Origin: Nocardia australiensis
GTDB taxonomy: Bacteria > Actinomycetota > Actinomycetes > Mycobacteriales > Mycobacteriaceae
Assembly (NCBI RefSeq): GCF_020733705.1
Contig: NZ_JAJFZM010000002.1
Location: forward strand, 682,001 to 746,000
Direction: 5' to 3'
Length of the DNA stretch: 64,000 nucleotides
Part shown: piece by piece, positions 1-7,802 of the stretch
How the letters are laid out: each line of letters opens with the position of its first letter
How positions within the stretch are numbered: the first letter of the stretch is position 1
Position numbers and translations under genes: made by a program
Notes under the pieces: generated by a model
Databases searched by the model: none
The model's input: only the letters and a program-made list of their open reading frames with translations
Told to the model about the DNA's origin: nothing

Positions 1-43
1 GTGACTTGGTCCCGGCGCCTGCCGGGAAAGGAGGAGAGACAAG

Positions 44-1267
44 ATGACCGAAGCAGTCATCGTCGCGACCGCACGGTCGCCGATCGGGCGGGCCGGCAAG
101 GGGACTCTGGCCGGGACGCGGCCGGACGACCTTGCCGCACAGATGGTTCGAGCGGCGCTCGACCAGATTCCCGCGCTCGATCCGAACACGGTGGACGACC
201 TGTACCTGGGGGCCTGGGAGCACACGGGTGAGCAGAGCGAGAACATCGCTCGCCGGGTGGCCGTCCAGTTGGGCATGGACACCGTCCCGGCCGTCACGGT
301 GAACCGGGCGTGCGCGTCGAGCGTGCAGACCACACGGATGGCGTTCAACGCGATCAAGGCCGGTGACGGCGACGTGTTCGTCTCCGCGGGCGTCGAGTGC
401 GTTTCCCGGTACCCGCAGCAGAACGGTGTCGGTGCCGGCGACGTCCAGTTCCAGAATCGGCTGTTCGCGCAGGCGCAGGAGCGGACGGCGCGCCTGGCCG
501 AGACCAACCGGACGTGGACCGACCCGCGCACGGAGGGCCTGCTGCCCGACGTCTACATCACGATGGGCCAGACCGCCGAGAACGTCGCCACCTACCGGGG
601 GATAAGCCGGGGCGAGCAGGACGAATTCGCTACCCGCTCACAGCAGTTGGCGGAGAAGGCGATCGCCGACGGGTTCTTCGAGCGGGAGATCACGCCGGTC
701 ACTCTTGCCGATGGCACCGTGGTCCGCACCGACGACGGTCCGCGGCCCGGGACCACCGTCGAGAAGCTCGCGGGGCTGCGGACCGTTTTCCGCACGGAAG
801 GTACCGTCACGGCCGGCAATGCGTGCGCCCTCAATGACGGCGCCGCCGCCCTGGTCGTGATGAGTGATCGTAAGGCCGCCGAACTGGGCCTGACGCCGCT
901 CGCACGGGTCGTCTCCACCGCGGTGAGTGGATTGTCGCCCGAGATCATGGGACTCGGTCCGGTCGAGGCGTCCCGTCGTGCCCTCGCGAAGGCAGGTCTG
1001 TCGATCACCGATATCGATCTGGCCGAGATCAACGAGGCGTTCGCCGCGCAGGTGATTCCGTCGTACCGGGACCTCGGTATCGATCTCGACAAGCTCAATG
1101 TCAACGGTGGTGGCATCGCACTGGGACATCCATTCGGCGCGACCGGTGCCCGGATCACCACAACCCTGTTGCACTCGCTGCGGGAGCGTGACCTCCAGTT
1201 CGGCCTCGAGACCATGTGCATCGGAGGTGGCCAGGGCATGGCCATCATCTTCGAAAGGATCAGCTGA
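44..1267 (+). CDS. Thiolase family acetyl-CoA acyltransferase
   Basis: Catalyses thiolytic cleavage of 3-ketoacyl-CoA or the reverse Claisen condensation, in the cytosol. The 407-residue length is normal for the family. All three catalytic elements are visible: the acyl-accepting Cys90 in NRACASS, His362 in GHPFGATGAR, and Cys392 in CIGGGQGMA. An AAAGGAGG ribosome site lies about 10 bases before the ATG. It heads an operon: its stop shares one base with the next start, and SDR, SDR and MaoC genes follow with overlaps. That set (thiolase, two ketoreductase-type enzymes, hydratase) is a self-contained beta-oxidation-like module; the acyl substrate cannot be told from sequence. Family certain, substrate unknown. 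Confidence 0.93.
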   Translation: MTEAVIVATARSPIGRAGKGTLAGTRPDDLAAQMVRAALDQIPALDPNTVDDLYLGAWEHTGEQSENIARRVAVQLGMDTVPAVTVNRACASSVQTTRMAFNAIKAGDGDVFVSAGVECVSRYPQQNGVGAGDVQFQNRLFAQAQERTARLAETNRTWTDPRTEGLLPDVYITMGQTAENVATYRGISRGEQDEFATRSQQLAEKAIADGFFEREITPVTLADGTVVRTDDGPRPGTTVEKLAGLRTVFRTEGTVTAGNACALNDGAAALVVMSDRKAAELGLTPLARVVSTAVSGLSPEIMGLGPVEASRRALAKAGLSITDIDLAEINEAFAAQVIPSYRDLGIDLDKLNVNGGGIALGHPFGATGARITTTLLHSLRERDLQFGLETMCIGGGQGMAIIFERIS

Positions 1268-2028
1268 TGACCGAAACCCTGCAGACGCCGACGTCGAACG
1301 TCTCGTTCGACTTCGCCGGACAGTCGGTGATCGTGACCGGTGGAGCCCGGGGGATCGGCCTCGAACTGGGCCGTTTCTTCCACGACGCGGGCGCCACCGT
1401 ATATCTCGTCGACTTCGACGGTGACGCCCTGCTGGAGGGCGCCGCCGACGTGGGTTGCCGGTCGACGGTCGCGGACGTGAGCGACAGCGTTTCCGTCCAG
1501 GCCGTGGTCGATCGGGTGGTCGCGGAGACCGGTCGCATCGACGTGCTGGTCAATAACGCCGGTATCCTGCGGGACCGGGTGCTGTGGAAGCTCACCGACG
1601 AGGACTACGAGCAGGTCATGGCGGTCCATGCGGGTGGCACGTTCCGGTTTACCCGGGCGTGCGTGCCGCACTTCCGCGAGCGCGGCTACGGACGCGTCGT
1701 CAACATCACCTCCTATACGGGCCTGCGGGGTAACCCAGGGCAGGCGAACTACGCGATGGCCAAGGCCGGGATCATCGGGTTCACCAAGACCGCCGCCAAG
1801 GAACTTGCCCGCTTCGGCGTCACGGTCAACGCGATCTCGCCCAACGCCGAGACCCGCATGATCGCCTCGATTCCGGCGGACAAGAAGGCCGAACTGATCG
1901 CGCAGGTTCCCATGGGGCGCTTCGCCGATCCGCACGAGATGGCGGTGGCGGTCGCGTTCCTGGCGTCCGCGAACGCCGGATACATCACCGGCACAGTGCT
2001 TCCCATCGACGGAGGGATCTCGATATGA
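1267..2028 (+). CDS. SDR family oxidoreductase (3-hydroxyacyl-CoA dehydrogenase/ketoreductase type)
   Basis: A 253-residue classical short-chain dehydrogenase, expected to interconvert 3-hydroxy- and 3-ketoacyl thioesters with NAD(P). Visible motifs are the dinucleotide loop TGGARGIG at residues 24-31, NNAG near 96-99, and the catalytic Ser149, Tyr162 and Lys166 (YAMAK). The ATG at 1267 uses the last base of the thiolase stop, which favours it over an upstream in-frame ATG at 1216 that would lie inside the thiolase gene. The stop overlaps the next start by 4 bases (ATGA). The C-terminal half resembles SDR domains of peroxisomal multifunctional enzyme type 2 more than FabG, which fits pairing with the MaoC hydratase downstream; that comparison is from memory. 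Confidence 0.9.
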   Translation: MTETLQTPTSNVSFDFAGQSVIVTGGARGIGLELGRFFHDAGATVYLVDFDGDALLEGAADVGCRSTVADVSDSVSVQAVVDRVVAETGRIDVLVNNAGILRDRVLWKLTDEDYEQVMAVHAGGTFRFTRACVPHFRERGYGRVVNITSYTGLRGNPGQANYAMAKAGIIGFTKTAAKELARFGVTVNAISPNAETRMIASIPADKKAELIAQVPMGRFADPHEMAVAVAFLASANAGYITGTVLPIDGGISI

Positions 2029-2777
2029 CCGGCCGTTTCGCCGGACGGGTGGCGGTCGTCACCGGTGCCAGCCGCGGAATCGGCCTCGCGGTCGCGCAGC
2101 GTCTGGTCGCCGAGGGCGGCCGTGTCGTCATCACGGCACGTAAGCAGGACGCGCTCGACGCGGCCGTCGCGCAGCTCGGCGGCTCGTCGGTCGCGATGGC
2201 GGTGGCGGGACGCGCCGACGACGAAGCCCACCAGGCCGAGACGTTCGAGCGGGCCGCCGAGGTATTCGGCCGAGTGGACGTGCTCGTCAACAACACCGGC
2301 ATCAACCCGGTGTCGGGTCCGGTCCTCGACACCGATCTCGAGGCGGCACGAAAGATCCTCGGGGTCAACGTGCTCGGCGTGATCGGGTGGACCAGGCAGT
2401 TCCGGCGGCAACTGGGTGGCGGGTCCGGGGCCGTCGTCAACATCGCCTCGGTGGCCGGTCTGCGGCCGGCCACCGATATCGGTGTGTACGGGGTGAGCAA
2501 GTCGGCGGTGATCGGGCTGACCGCGCAGTTGGCGGCGGAGAACAGCCCCGCCGTGCGCGTCAACGTGATCGCGCCGGCAGTCGTGAAGACAAAGTTCGCC
2601 GGTCCGCTCTACGAGGGCCGCGAGGACGAGGTGGTCGAGAACTACCCGCTGGGCCGACTCGGAGCGCCGGAGGACATCGCCGCCGCGGTCGCGTTCCTGG
2701 CGTCCGAGGACGCCGCCTGGATCACGGGGCAGACACTCGTCGTCGACGGCGGCCTGACCTTGGCGGGAGGCGTCTGA
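2025..2777 (+). CDS. SDR family oxidoreductase, FabG-like
   Basis: A second classical SDR of 250 residues. TGASRGIG at 13-20 binds the cofactor; Ser142, Tyr155 and Lys159 (YGVSK) form the catalytic set. The usual NNAG reads NNTG at 89-92, a tolerated change. It starts inside the stop of the preceding SDR and ends inside the start of the MaoC gene, so translational coupling is likely. Two SDRs in one operon suggest that one handles the 3-hydroxyacyl step and the other a ring or side-chain alcohol, but which is which cannot be decided here. Confidence 0.9.
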   Translation: MTGRFAGRVAVVTGASRGIGLAVAQRLVAEGGRVVITARKQDALDAAVAQLGGSSVAMAVAGRADDEAHQAETFERAAEVFGRVDVLVNNTGINPVSGPVLDTDLEAARKILGVNVLGVIGWTRQFRRQLGGGSGAVVNIASVAGLRPATDIGVYGVSKSAVIGLTAQLAAENSPAVRVNVIAPAVVKTKFAGPLYEGREDEVVENYPLGRLGAPEDIAAAVAFLASEDAAWITGQTLVVDGGLTLAGGV

Positions 2778-3232
2778 TGGCAGTCTTCGCATCGATCGAC
2801 GAGTTACGGTCCGCTGCCGGAACCGATCTCGGGAGCAGTGAGTGGGTGCTCGTCACCCAGGACCGGATCGACACGTTCGCCGACTGCACCGAGGACCGCC
2901 AGTGGATCCACATCGACCCACGGCGGGCGGCCGAGGGTCCGTTCGGTGCGCCGATCGCGCACGGCTATCTCACGCTGTCGTTGCTGTCCCGATTCTTCGA
3001 AGAGCTGCTCCGCGTCGAAAACGTTGCCGCGGCAGTGAATTACGGACTCGACCGGGTGCGGTTCCCGGCGCCGGTGCCGGCGGGGTCGCGCGTGCGCGGC
3101 CATGTCCGGGTGGCGTCCGTCGATGACGTTCCCGGCGGTGTGCAGGTCGCCCTCGACGTCTCCGTCGAGTGCGACGCGGCCGGCAAACCGGTGTGTGTAG
3201 CGCGGTCCCTCGCCCGATACCTCGTGGACTGA
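2777..3232 (+). CDS. MaoC-like (R)-specific enoyl-CoA hydratase
   Basis: A 151-residue single hot-dog protein, normal for MaoC hydratases such as mycobacterial HtdZ-like proteins. The hydratase-2 motif is seen as D40-x4-H45 within TEDRQWIHID, followed by GPFGAPIAHGYLTLSLL, the helix typical of the family. It would hydrate a trans-2-enoyl-CoA, completing the hydratase, dehydrogenase and thiolase set encoded by this operon. The start overlaps the previous stop by one base. A longer in-frame extension upstream lies entirely inside the SDR gene and is ignored. Confidence 0.9.
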   Translation: MAVFASIDELRSAAGTDLGSSEWVLVTQDRIDTFADCTEDRQWIHIDPRRAAEGPFGAPIAHGYLTLSLLSRFFEELLRVENVAAAVNYGLDRVRFPAPVPAGSRVRGHVRVASVDDVPGGVQVALDVSVECDAAGKPVCVARSLARYLVD

Positions 3233-3314
3233 GCCATCGGCTTATCTGATGGCAGCGGTTCGTGGTCGGGGTCAGCTGCCTCGTAACGTGCCAGCGTGGG
3301 CCGTCCTGTGCAGT

Positions 3315-3358
3315 CTGCGGCCGGTCACGCCCACTGATCAGTGCGTACCCGGCCGCAG
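3315..3358. terminator. Large inverted repeat, probable bidirectional terminator
   Basis: CTGCGGCCGG (3315-3324) and CCGGCCGCAG (3349-3358) are perfect 10-base arms, and the 24-base loop contains a perfect 12-base palindrome CACTGATCAGTG at 3332-3343. It sits between the ends of the MaoC operon and the convergent IclR gene, the right place for a two-way terminator. No T-tract follows, as is common in actinobacteria. Confidence 0.55.
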
Positions 3359-3423
3359 CAGTCCCTTCCGTCCGTACGACACCGTTTCGGGGTGACGACG
3401 GCATGTGCTTTCGGCTCGTGCCG

Positions 3424-4395
3424 TCAACTTCCTCCGAGGGCGATTGTCGCTGTGCGTGCGGCGTTCACCGCACTTTTGGCCCACTCTTTGCACTCGCCGA
3501 CTGTGGCGTCCGGGCGTCCGGGGACGAGGGTCAGGGTGTACTGCTGTGCGCCGCGCCGATCGTGGATGGGGGTGCTGATGGTGGCGACCGGGATGTCGGC
3601 TCCGTCGTCGTCCGGCAGATCACCGATGAATTCGGACCAGTCTGCCGGTGGGAGATAACGCAGCACCTCGTCGATAACTCGGCGCGGCATCTCCGAGGTC
3701 AATAGGCTGGCCAGCACGATGTTCGACGAAGTGGTCGTGGTGAGCCGCTGGATGAGGTAGCCGCGTTCGCGACCGTTGTCGATGATCGTTCGAACCTTGT
3801 CCTTGCCTGCGCCCAGCGGTATCAGCGGCGAGCGGTTGAGCCAGGCGTCTACCACATCGTCGTGTTCCCAGGCGATGTTCACCAGACCGAGCGGCGGTGT
3901 CAGCGAGTATCTCTCCGCGATGAGGTCTTGGCGGTCGCCGGGAATGACGGTGCCGAGGCGGTCGACGATGACGATCTGCCCCTGGTGAGTGGTGCTGAGG
4001 ACGCAGCTCACGCCGACTCGGTCGTGGAGTTCGGCGAGGACGGGCCGGACCAAGTCGAGATTCGCGAGCCCGGATTCGGCCGCAGCGCCCAGCCGCAGCA
4101 GGGCAGGCCCGAGCCCGTACGACTTCGACTCGTCGCGGGTCACGAAGTGCGCATCCGTCAGTGCGGTCAGGATGCCGAGGCAGGTGGGTTTGTTCAGGCC
4201 GAGACTGCTCGCGACCTGCGTAAGCGTGAGCTGTTCGCGTGGTGTGTCCGCGAGCAGGTTGAGGATTTGGACGACTCGCTCGGTGGGCGGGGATTTCCGC
4301 TCGACGGCAGATCGCGCTTCCCCATCGCCGGCACCGGCTCTTGTCTCGGAGCGTCCGGTGTGCTTAGGATCATCACACATGTTGGAATTCGGCAT
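3424..4395 (-). CDS. IclR family transcriptional regulator
   Basis: 323 residues: an N-terminal winged helix (about 40-100, with LTLTQVASSLGLNKPTCLGI as the helix-turn-helix) and a C-terminal GAF-like effector domain. IclR proteins usually sense aromatic, acetyl or acyl acids and control a neighbouring operon. It converges with the thiolase operon and diverges from the lipoprotein gene at 4487. The ATG at 4395 has no obvious ribosome site; another ATG lies five codons in, at 4380. A 16-base element overlapping the 4395 start recurs upstream of the PLC gene, so this regulator may control the secreted-protein genes to its right. Family sure, effector unknown. Confidence 0.88.
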   Translation of the reverse strand: MPNSNMCDDPKHTGRSETRAGAGDGEARSAVERKSPPTERVVQILNLLADTPREQLTLTQVASSLGLNKPTCLGILTALTDAHFVTRDESKSYGLGPALLRLGAAAESGLANLDLVRPVLAELHDRVGVSCVLSTTHQGQIVIVDRLGTVIPGDRQDLIAERYSLTPPLGLVNIAWEHDDVVDAWLNRSPLIPLGAGKDKVRTIIDNGRERGYLIQRLTTTTSSNIVLASLLTSEMPRRVIDEVLRYLPPADWSEFIGDLPDDDGADIPVATISTPIHDRRGAQQYTLTLVPGRPDATVGECKEWAKSAVNAARTATIALGGS

Positions 4396-4409
4396 TCATA
4401 TTTTGTAAC
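4394..4409. promoter_or_regulatory. Conserved 16-bp element at IclR start (copy 1)
   Basis: ATTCATATTTTGTAAC is AT-rich in GC-rich surroundings and recurs with one difference at 7630-7645. Both copies stand upstream of an exported-protein gene, 78 bases before the lipoprotein start here. It may be part of a promoter or a regulator-binding site; overlap with the IclR start codon would allow autoregulation. Inferred from the repeat alone. Confidence 0.35.
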
Positions 4410-4486
4410 ACACCGAGCGGAGATGGTCCAGATGTTCTCGGCCGTTCACTCGATTCCAGCCACCACTCATCGGAGACGAACGAACA

Positions 4487-6214
4487 ATGCGCATGTATCT
4501 CGAAGGTTCGCAGCGGAGGAGTCGAACGCGACGCGACCTGTCTCATCCCGGCCGGCGGTTGATCTCGATCGCAGTTGTGGGCCTTGTGACAGCACTGGCG
4601 GCCACAGGGTGTGCCTCTGAGTCGAACGTCGGCCAGTCCTCGCAGGAACACCAGGTGGCGGCCCAGATGCCCCCGAAGAACCCGTGGTTGACCGACTCGG
4701 AGTATCCGATCACCCATTTCGATTCCGCTGCTTCGGATTCCACGTCGGCTGCGGGGCCCACGGTGGCGAAGCAACTATCCGAATCGGACGTCAAGTCCGT
4801 CTCGACGACGTACTCGTCGAATCCGACGATCAAGTACATCGGGAAGGACCGGATCATCTTCGCGCCGAGCATGTACGGCATCCAGAAGATCCTTGCGACA
4901 GGGGAGAAGTTCGAGCCCGTCGGTTTCCTGCCCTATCCGGGCGCCGAGGTTCCTGCTGCCGAGGGGCGCGATGCTCTGCTCACGAAAACGGATGCAGCCG
5001 TCGCAGCACGTGACGACACCGCGATCGTCGGTCTCGGTCAGGACGCCGACGCAGCCGGGATCACCTACCCCAAGATCCCGAACGGCGCATACAACATGAT
5101 CGACAAGGACGGGTTCCACTACTCGGTCATCGAGGGCATGCGTGTTCTGAAGATGACCGACGACGGCAACCCCAACGGGCCCATGCGGTTCGAGAAGGTC
5201 GTGGAACTGCAGAAGGCTCCGCTTCCCGCCGGGCTGTCTCCCGAGGCCATCGCAGCTGTGCACCGGCCGTCGTCGCACATCGTGGCGCTGGGGATGACGT
5301 TCGACGGGAACGTGGTCGCCGGATCGGATGCGGCGCTCTTCTTGATGAATCGGGACCTGGACGTGCTGGCGGTGTTCCCGTTCTCCGATGAGGCGCTCGA
5401 GAACAACTTCGCGATCGACGACACCGGGATCTACGCGGTGACCTCGCGCAGGATGCTGAAGGTGGTCTCGACCGGATCCTCCCTCTCGATCGACGAGAAG
5501 GACGGCGGCTGGGAGTCGGACTACGAGAGGTCCGATCCTGCTGTGGCTCAGGCCGCCGGCTCGCTGACCCGGTCCGGCGGATCGGGCACCACTCCGACCC
5601 TCATGGGTTTCGGACCAGACGACGAGCTCGTCGTCATCTCCGACGCCAGCCCTTCCGGCCCAAACCTTGTCGCGTTTTGGCGAGACGAGATCCCTACCGA
5701 TGGTAGTGGCGGCGAAGCGGTGAGCAACCGCGGCCGGGTGGCCGGCCAGATCAAAGTGGACGTATCGAAGGTCACCCTCGAGCTGTCACCGACCGTCCTT
5801 GGCAAGGACGTTCTGGCTACCACCACCGCGTACCCGCAGCCTGCTCCGAATGTCTGGGCGAACATCTTCGCGCCCGGCACCACACGCGAAGCTCCTCATG
5901 GGATGCAGAAGTTCCGATGGAACAGCACACAGCGAACCTTCGACAGAGTGTGGACCAACAGCGAGGTCGACAACAGCGACATCACCGTTCCATCGGTCTC
6001 GGCTCCGACCGGCCTGCTCTATGCGGCCAGTAAGCAAGAAGACCGATACGAGTACGTCGGTATCGACTGGGCGACCGGCAAGATCGTTGCTCGATGGCCC
6101 TTCCCGGACGACAGCCGCAGATGGAACCTCTTCGGCGGCATGATCACCCCGATCGGTGACGGACAGTTCCTCTCCGGAGGGATGTTCTCGATCAAGCGGG
6201 TGTTCGCCAAATGA
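4487..6214 (+). CDS. Secreted lipoprotein of unknown function, probable beta-propeller
   Basis: 575 residues with an Arg-rich N-terminus, a hydrophobic segment at about 25-41 and a lipobox-like ending at Cys42 (AATGC), indicating a lipid-anchored exported protein. The body has repeated beta-rich stretches such as VVAGSDAALFLMNRDLDVL, FAIDDTGIYAVTSRRM and LLYAASKQEDRYEYVGIDWA, suggestive of a WD/quinoprotein-like propeller. No catalytic motif is recognised. ATGs at 4487 and 4493 are both possible. The last 222 bases of the gene are repeated perfectly at 7315-7536. It lies divergent to the IclR gene, which may regulate it. Function not assigned. Confidence 0.8.
   Translation: MRMYLEGSQRRSRTRRDLSHPGRRLISIAVVGLVTALAATGCASESNVGQSSQEHQVAAQMPPKNPWLTDSEYPITHFDSAASDSTSAAGPTVAKQLSESDVKSVSTTYSSNPTIKYIGKDRIIFAPSMYGIQKILATGEKFEPVGFLPYPGAEVPAAEGRDALLTKTDAAVAARDDTAIVGLGQDADAAGITYPKIPNGAYNMIDKDGFHYSVIEGMRVLKMTDDGNPNGPMRFEKVVELQKAPLPAGLSPEAIAAVHRPSSHIVALGMTFDGNVVAGSDAALFLMNRDLDVLAVFPFSDEALENNFAIDDTGIYAVTSRRMLKVVSTGSSLSIDEKDGGWESDYERSDPAVAQAAGSLTRSGGSGTTPTLMGFGPDDELVVISDASPSGPNLVAFWRDEIPTDGSGGEAVSNRGRVAGQIKVDVSKVTLELSPTVLGKDVLATTTAYPQPAPNVWANIFAPGTTREAPHGMQKFRWNSTQRTFDRVWTNSEVDNSDITVPSVSAPTGLLYAASKQEDRYEYVGIDWATGKIVARWPFPDDSRRWNLFGGMITPIGDGQFLSGGMFSIKRVFAK
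5987..6208 (+). repeat. 222-bp direct repeat, copy A (3' end of lipoprotein gene)
   Basis: Read by eye, bases 5987-6208 are identical to 7315-7536; identity stops abruptly on the left and decays just after the stop codon on the right. Copy A is the native 3' end of the lipoprotein gene. Perfect identity over more than 70 codons indicates a recent duplication or ongoing gene conversion. Confidence 0.9.
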
Positions 6215-6267
6215 CCCGCATCAGGCCGGACTCGCGGTGAACTCCCATCTGATTCCGCAGATGCTGT

Positions 6268-6330
6268 TCGACCACCAGTAGAATCCCGTGAGAACGTTCC
6301 GGAAACAACCGCGACTGCGTTGGGTCGCAC
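6268..6330 (+). pseudogene. Relic of the 5' end of the PI-PLC-like gene
   Basis: This stretch matches 7779-7844, the ribosome site and first codons of the PLC gene: TCGACCACCAG, then CCGTGAGAA, GGAAACAA and CGCGACTGCGTTGGGTCGC are shared, with scattered changes and small indels between. Here it is followed by unrelated sequence and the SGNH gene, so it is a decapitated start. Together with the 222-bp repeat it shows that a lipoprotein-end/PLC-start segment was duplicated. Confidence 0.7.
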
Positions 6331-6383
6331 CGGATCATTGTCCAACTGTCATCGGGTCGGGATATTTCGAAAGGAAATAGAGA

Positions 6384-7268
6384 TTGTTCGACACCACACG
6401 AGTGGTCCTGGCCGCCGCGGTCACGGCGGCGGTCACGTCGCTGGTCTGCCCGGCCTTCGCGACCGCCGCCGAGCCGCACTACAAAGAGTATGTGGCCCTC
6501 GGAGATTCGTGGTCCGCCGATGCCACGTTCAGCCAGATCACCGACGAGTTCGCGCCCGGCGGTTGTGTGCAGAGCGCCCGCAACTACCCGAAGCAGGTGG
6601 CTGCCGCGCTGTCGGTCCCGGTGTTCCGCGACGCCACCTGCGGCTCCGCCGTCACCGCGAATATGACCGCCCCGCAGGGGGTCAGCGACGGCGTCAATGC
6701 GCCACAGTTCGACAGGCTCACGCCCACAACCGATCTCGTGACCCTTGGGATCGGCGGCAATGACGCCGGACTGTCCGCGACCGCGTTCTCCTGTCTGACC
6801 ATCGATCCCGCCGCCACCCCGTGCAAGGACGCCCAGGTCACACCGGACGGCGACCGCATGTCGGCCGCCATCGAGACCGCCGCCGGCCGAATTCGCGACG
6901 CCATCAGCGGAATCCGGCAACGCGCACCACACGCCCGCATCCTGCTGCTGGACTACTTGCAGGGCGTCAGCGGTGGCAGCTGTTTCCCGCGTATCCCCAT
7001 TTCCGACGGCGACGCGATCTGGCTGGGCGACAAGCTCTTCGAAATACATGGCATGCTCGCCCGGATCGCCGCCGAGTCCGGCGTCGACTTCGTCGACACC
7101 TACACTGGCAGCGTCGGTCATGATGCCTGTCAGCCGCCGGACGTCCGCTGGGTGGAGGGTCTGATCCCATACTCCAGCCATCCCGCCGGGCCCGCCGTTC
7201 CCATGCATCCCACCCAGCTGGGCGCGGATTACCAGACACGCCGAGTACTCGAAATCCTGGGCGCGTAA
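6384..7268 (+). CDS. Secreted SGNH/GDSL hydrolase (lipase/esterase)
   Basis: 294 residues. Signal peptide at 1-29 (hydrophobic AAAVTAAVTSLV, cleavage near ATA-AEP). Block I is GDSW with nucleophile Ser42, block III is GIGGND at 122-127, and block V is His275 in MHPTQLGAD; several Cys pairs fit disulphides in an exported enzyme. Similar actinobacterial enzymes hydrolyse lipid esters. The TTG start is chosen because AAGGAAA lies 7 bases upstream and the signal peptide begins there; no upstream ATG is in frame. It sits between the two copies of a duplicated segment, as if inserted into or retained within it. Confidence 0.88.
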   Translation: MFDTTRVVLAAAVTAAVTSLVCPAFATAAEPHYKEYVALGDSWSADATFSQITDEFAPGGCVQSARNYPKQVAAALSVPVFRDATCGSAVTANMTAPQGVSDGVNAPQFDRLTPTTDLVTLGIGGNDAGLSATAFSCLTIDPAATPCKDAQVTPDGDRMSAAIETAAGRIRDAISGIRQRAPHARILLLDYLQGVSGGSCFPRIPISDGDAIWLGDKLFEIHGMLARIAAESGVDFVDTYTGSVGHDACQPPDVRWVEGLIPYSSHPAGPAVPMHPTQLGADYQTRRVLEILGA

Positions 7269-7314
7269 CGATCCGGTGATCGGTGCGGGTCGCGAAACCA
7301 CTCGTTGCGGCCCG

Positions 7315-7542
7315 GTTCCATCGGTCTCGGCTCCGACCGGCCTGCTCTATGCGGCCAGTAAGCAAGAAGACCGATACGAGTACGTCGGTATCGACTGGGC
7401 GACCGGCAAGATCGTTGCTCGATGGCCCTTCCCGGACGACAGCCGCAGATGGAACCTCTTCGGCGGCATGATCACCCCGATCGGTGACGGACAGTTCCTC
7501 TCCGGAGGGATGTTCTCGATCAAGCGGGTGTTCGCCGAATGA
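7315..7542 (+). pseudogene. Duplicated 3' fragment of the lipoprotein gene (copy B of 222-bp repeat)
   Basis: Encodes the last 75 or so residues of the lipoprotein, in frame to a TGA at 7540-7542, but lacks the first 500 codons, signal peptide and ribosome site. Bases 7315-7536 equal 5987-6208; the penultimate codon then differs (Glu for Lys), and the sequence after the stop is similar but diverged. It is a scar of tandem duplication, not a gene. Confidence 0.85.
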
Positions 7543-7629
7543 CCCGCGCCGAGCCGGACTGGCCGGGAACTCCCACTTGATTCGGCGGGTGCGGCGCGTT
7601 CAGGCCTGTTTGCCATATCGGACTCCAGT

Positions 7630-7645
7630 ATTCACATTTTGTAAC
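7630..7645. promoter_or_regulatory. Conserved 16-bp element upstream of PLC gene (copy 2)
   Basis: ATTCACATTTTGTAAC differs at one base from 4394-4409. It lies 157 bases before the PLC start in a 260-base gap with no gene. The shared element suggests common control of the lipoprotein and PLC genes, plausibly by the IclR protein or a shared sigma factor. Confidence 0.35.
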
Positions 7646-7802
7646 GTCTGGGTCCAGCCGATCAATCCGGCTGGTGCCGCCTCGACCGCCGCAGCCCGTG
7701 ACCGCGCCCCTTCGCAATGCGCTCCCGCATGGCCGTCCAAAACCTTGAATAGGCAACGACTGGCCCTCAGATTTTTGCTCGACCACCAGGAGAGTGTCCC
7801 CC

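Noticed and set aside
592..1935. 447-codon minus-strand ORF opposite the thiolase and SDR genes
   Set aside because: Arg/Gly/Asp-rich translation with no family features; a GC-rich antisense shadow of two strongly supported genes.
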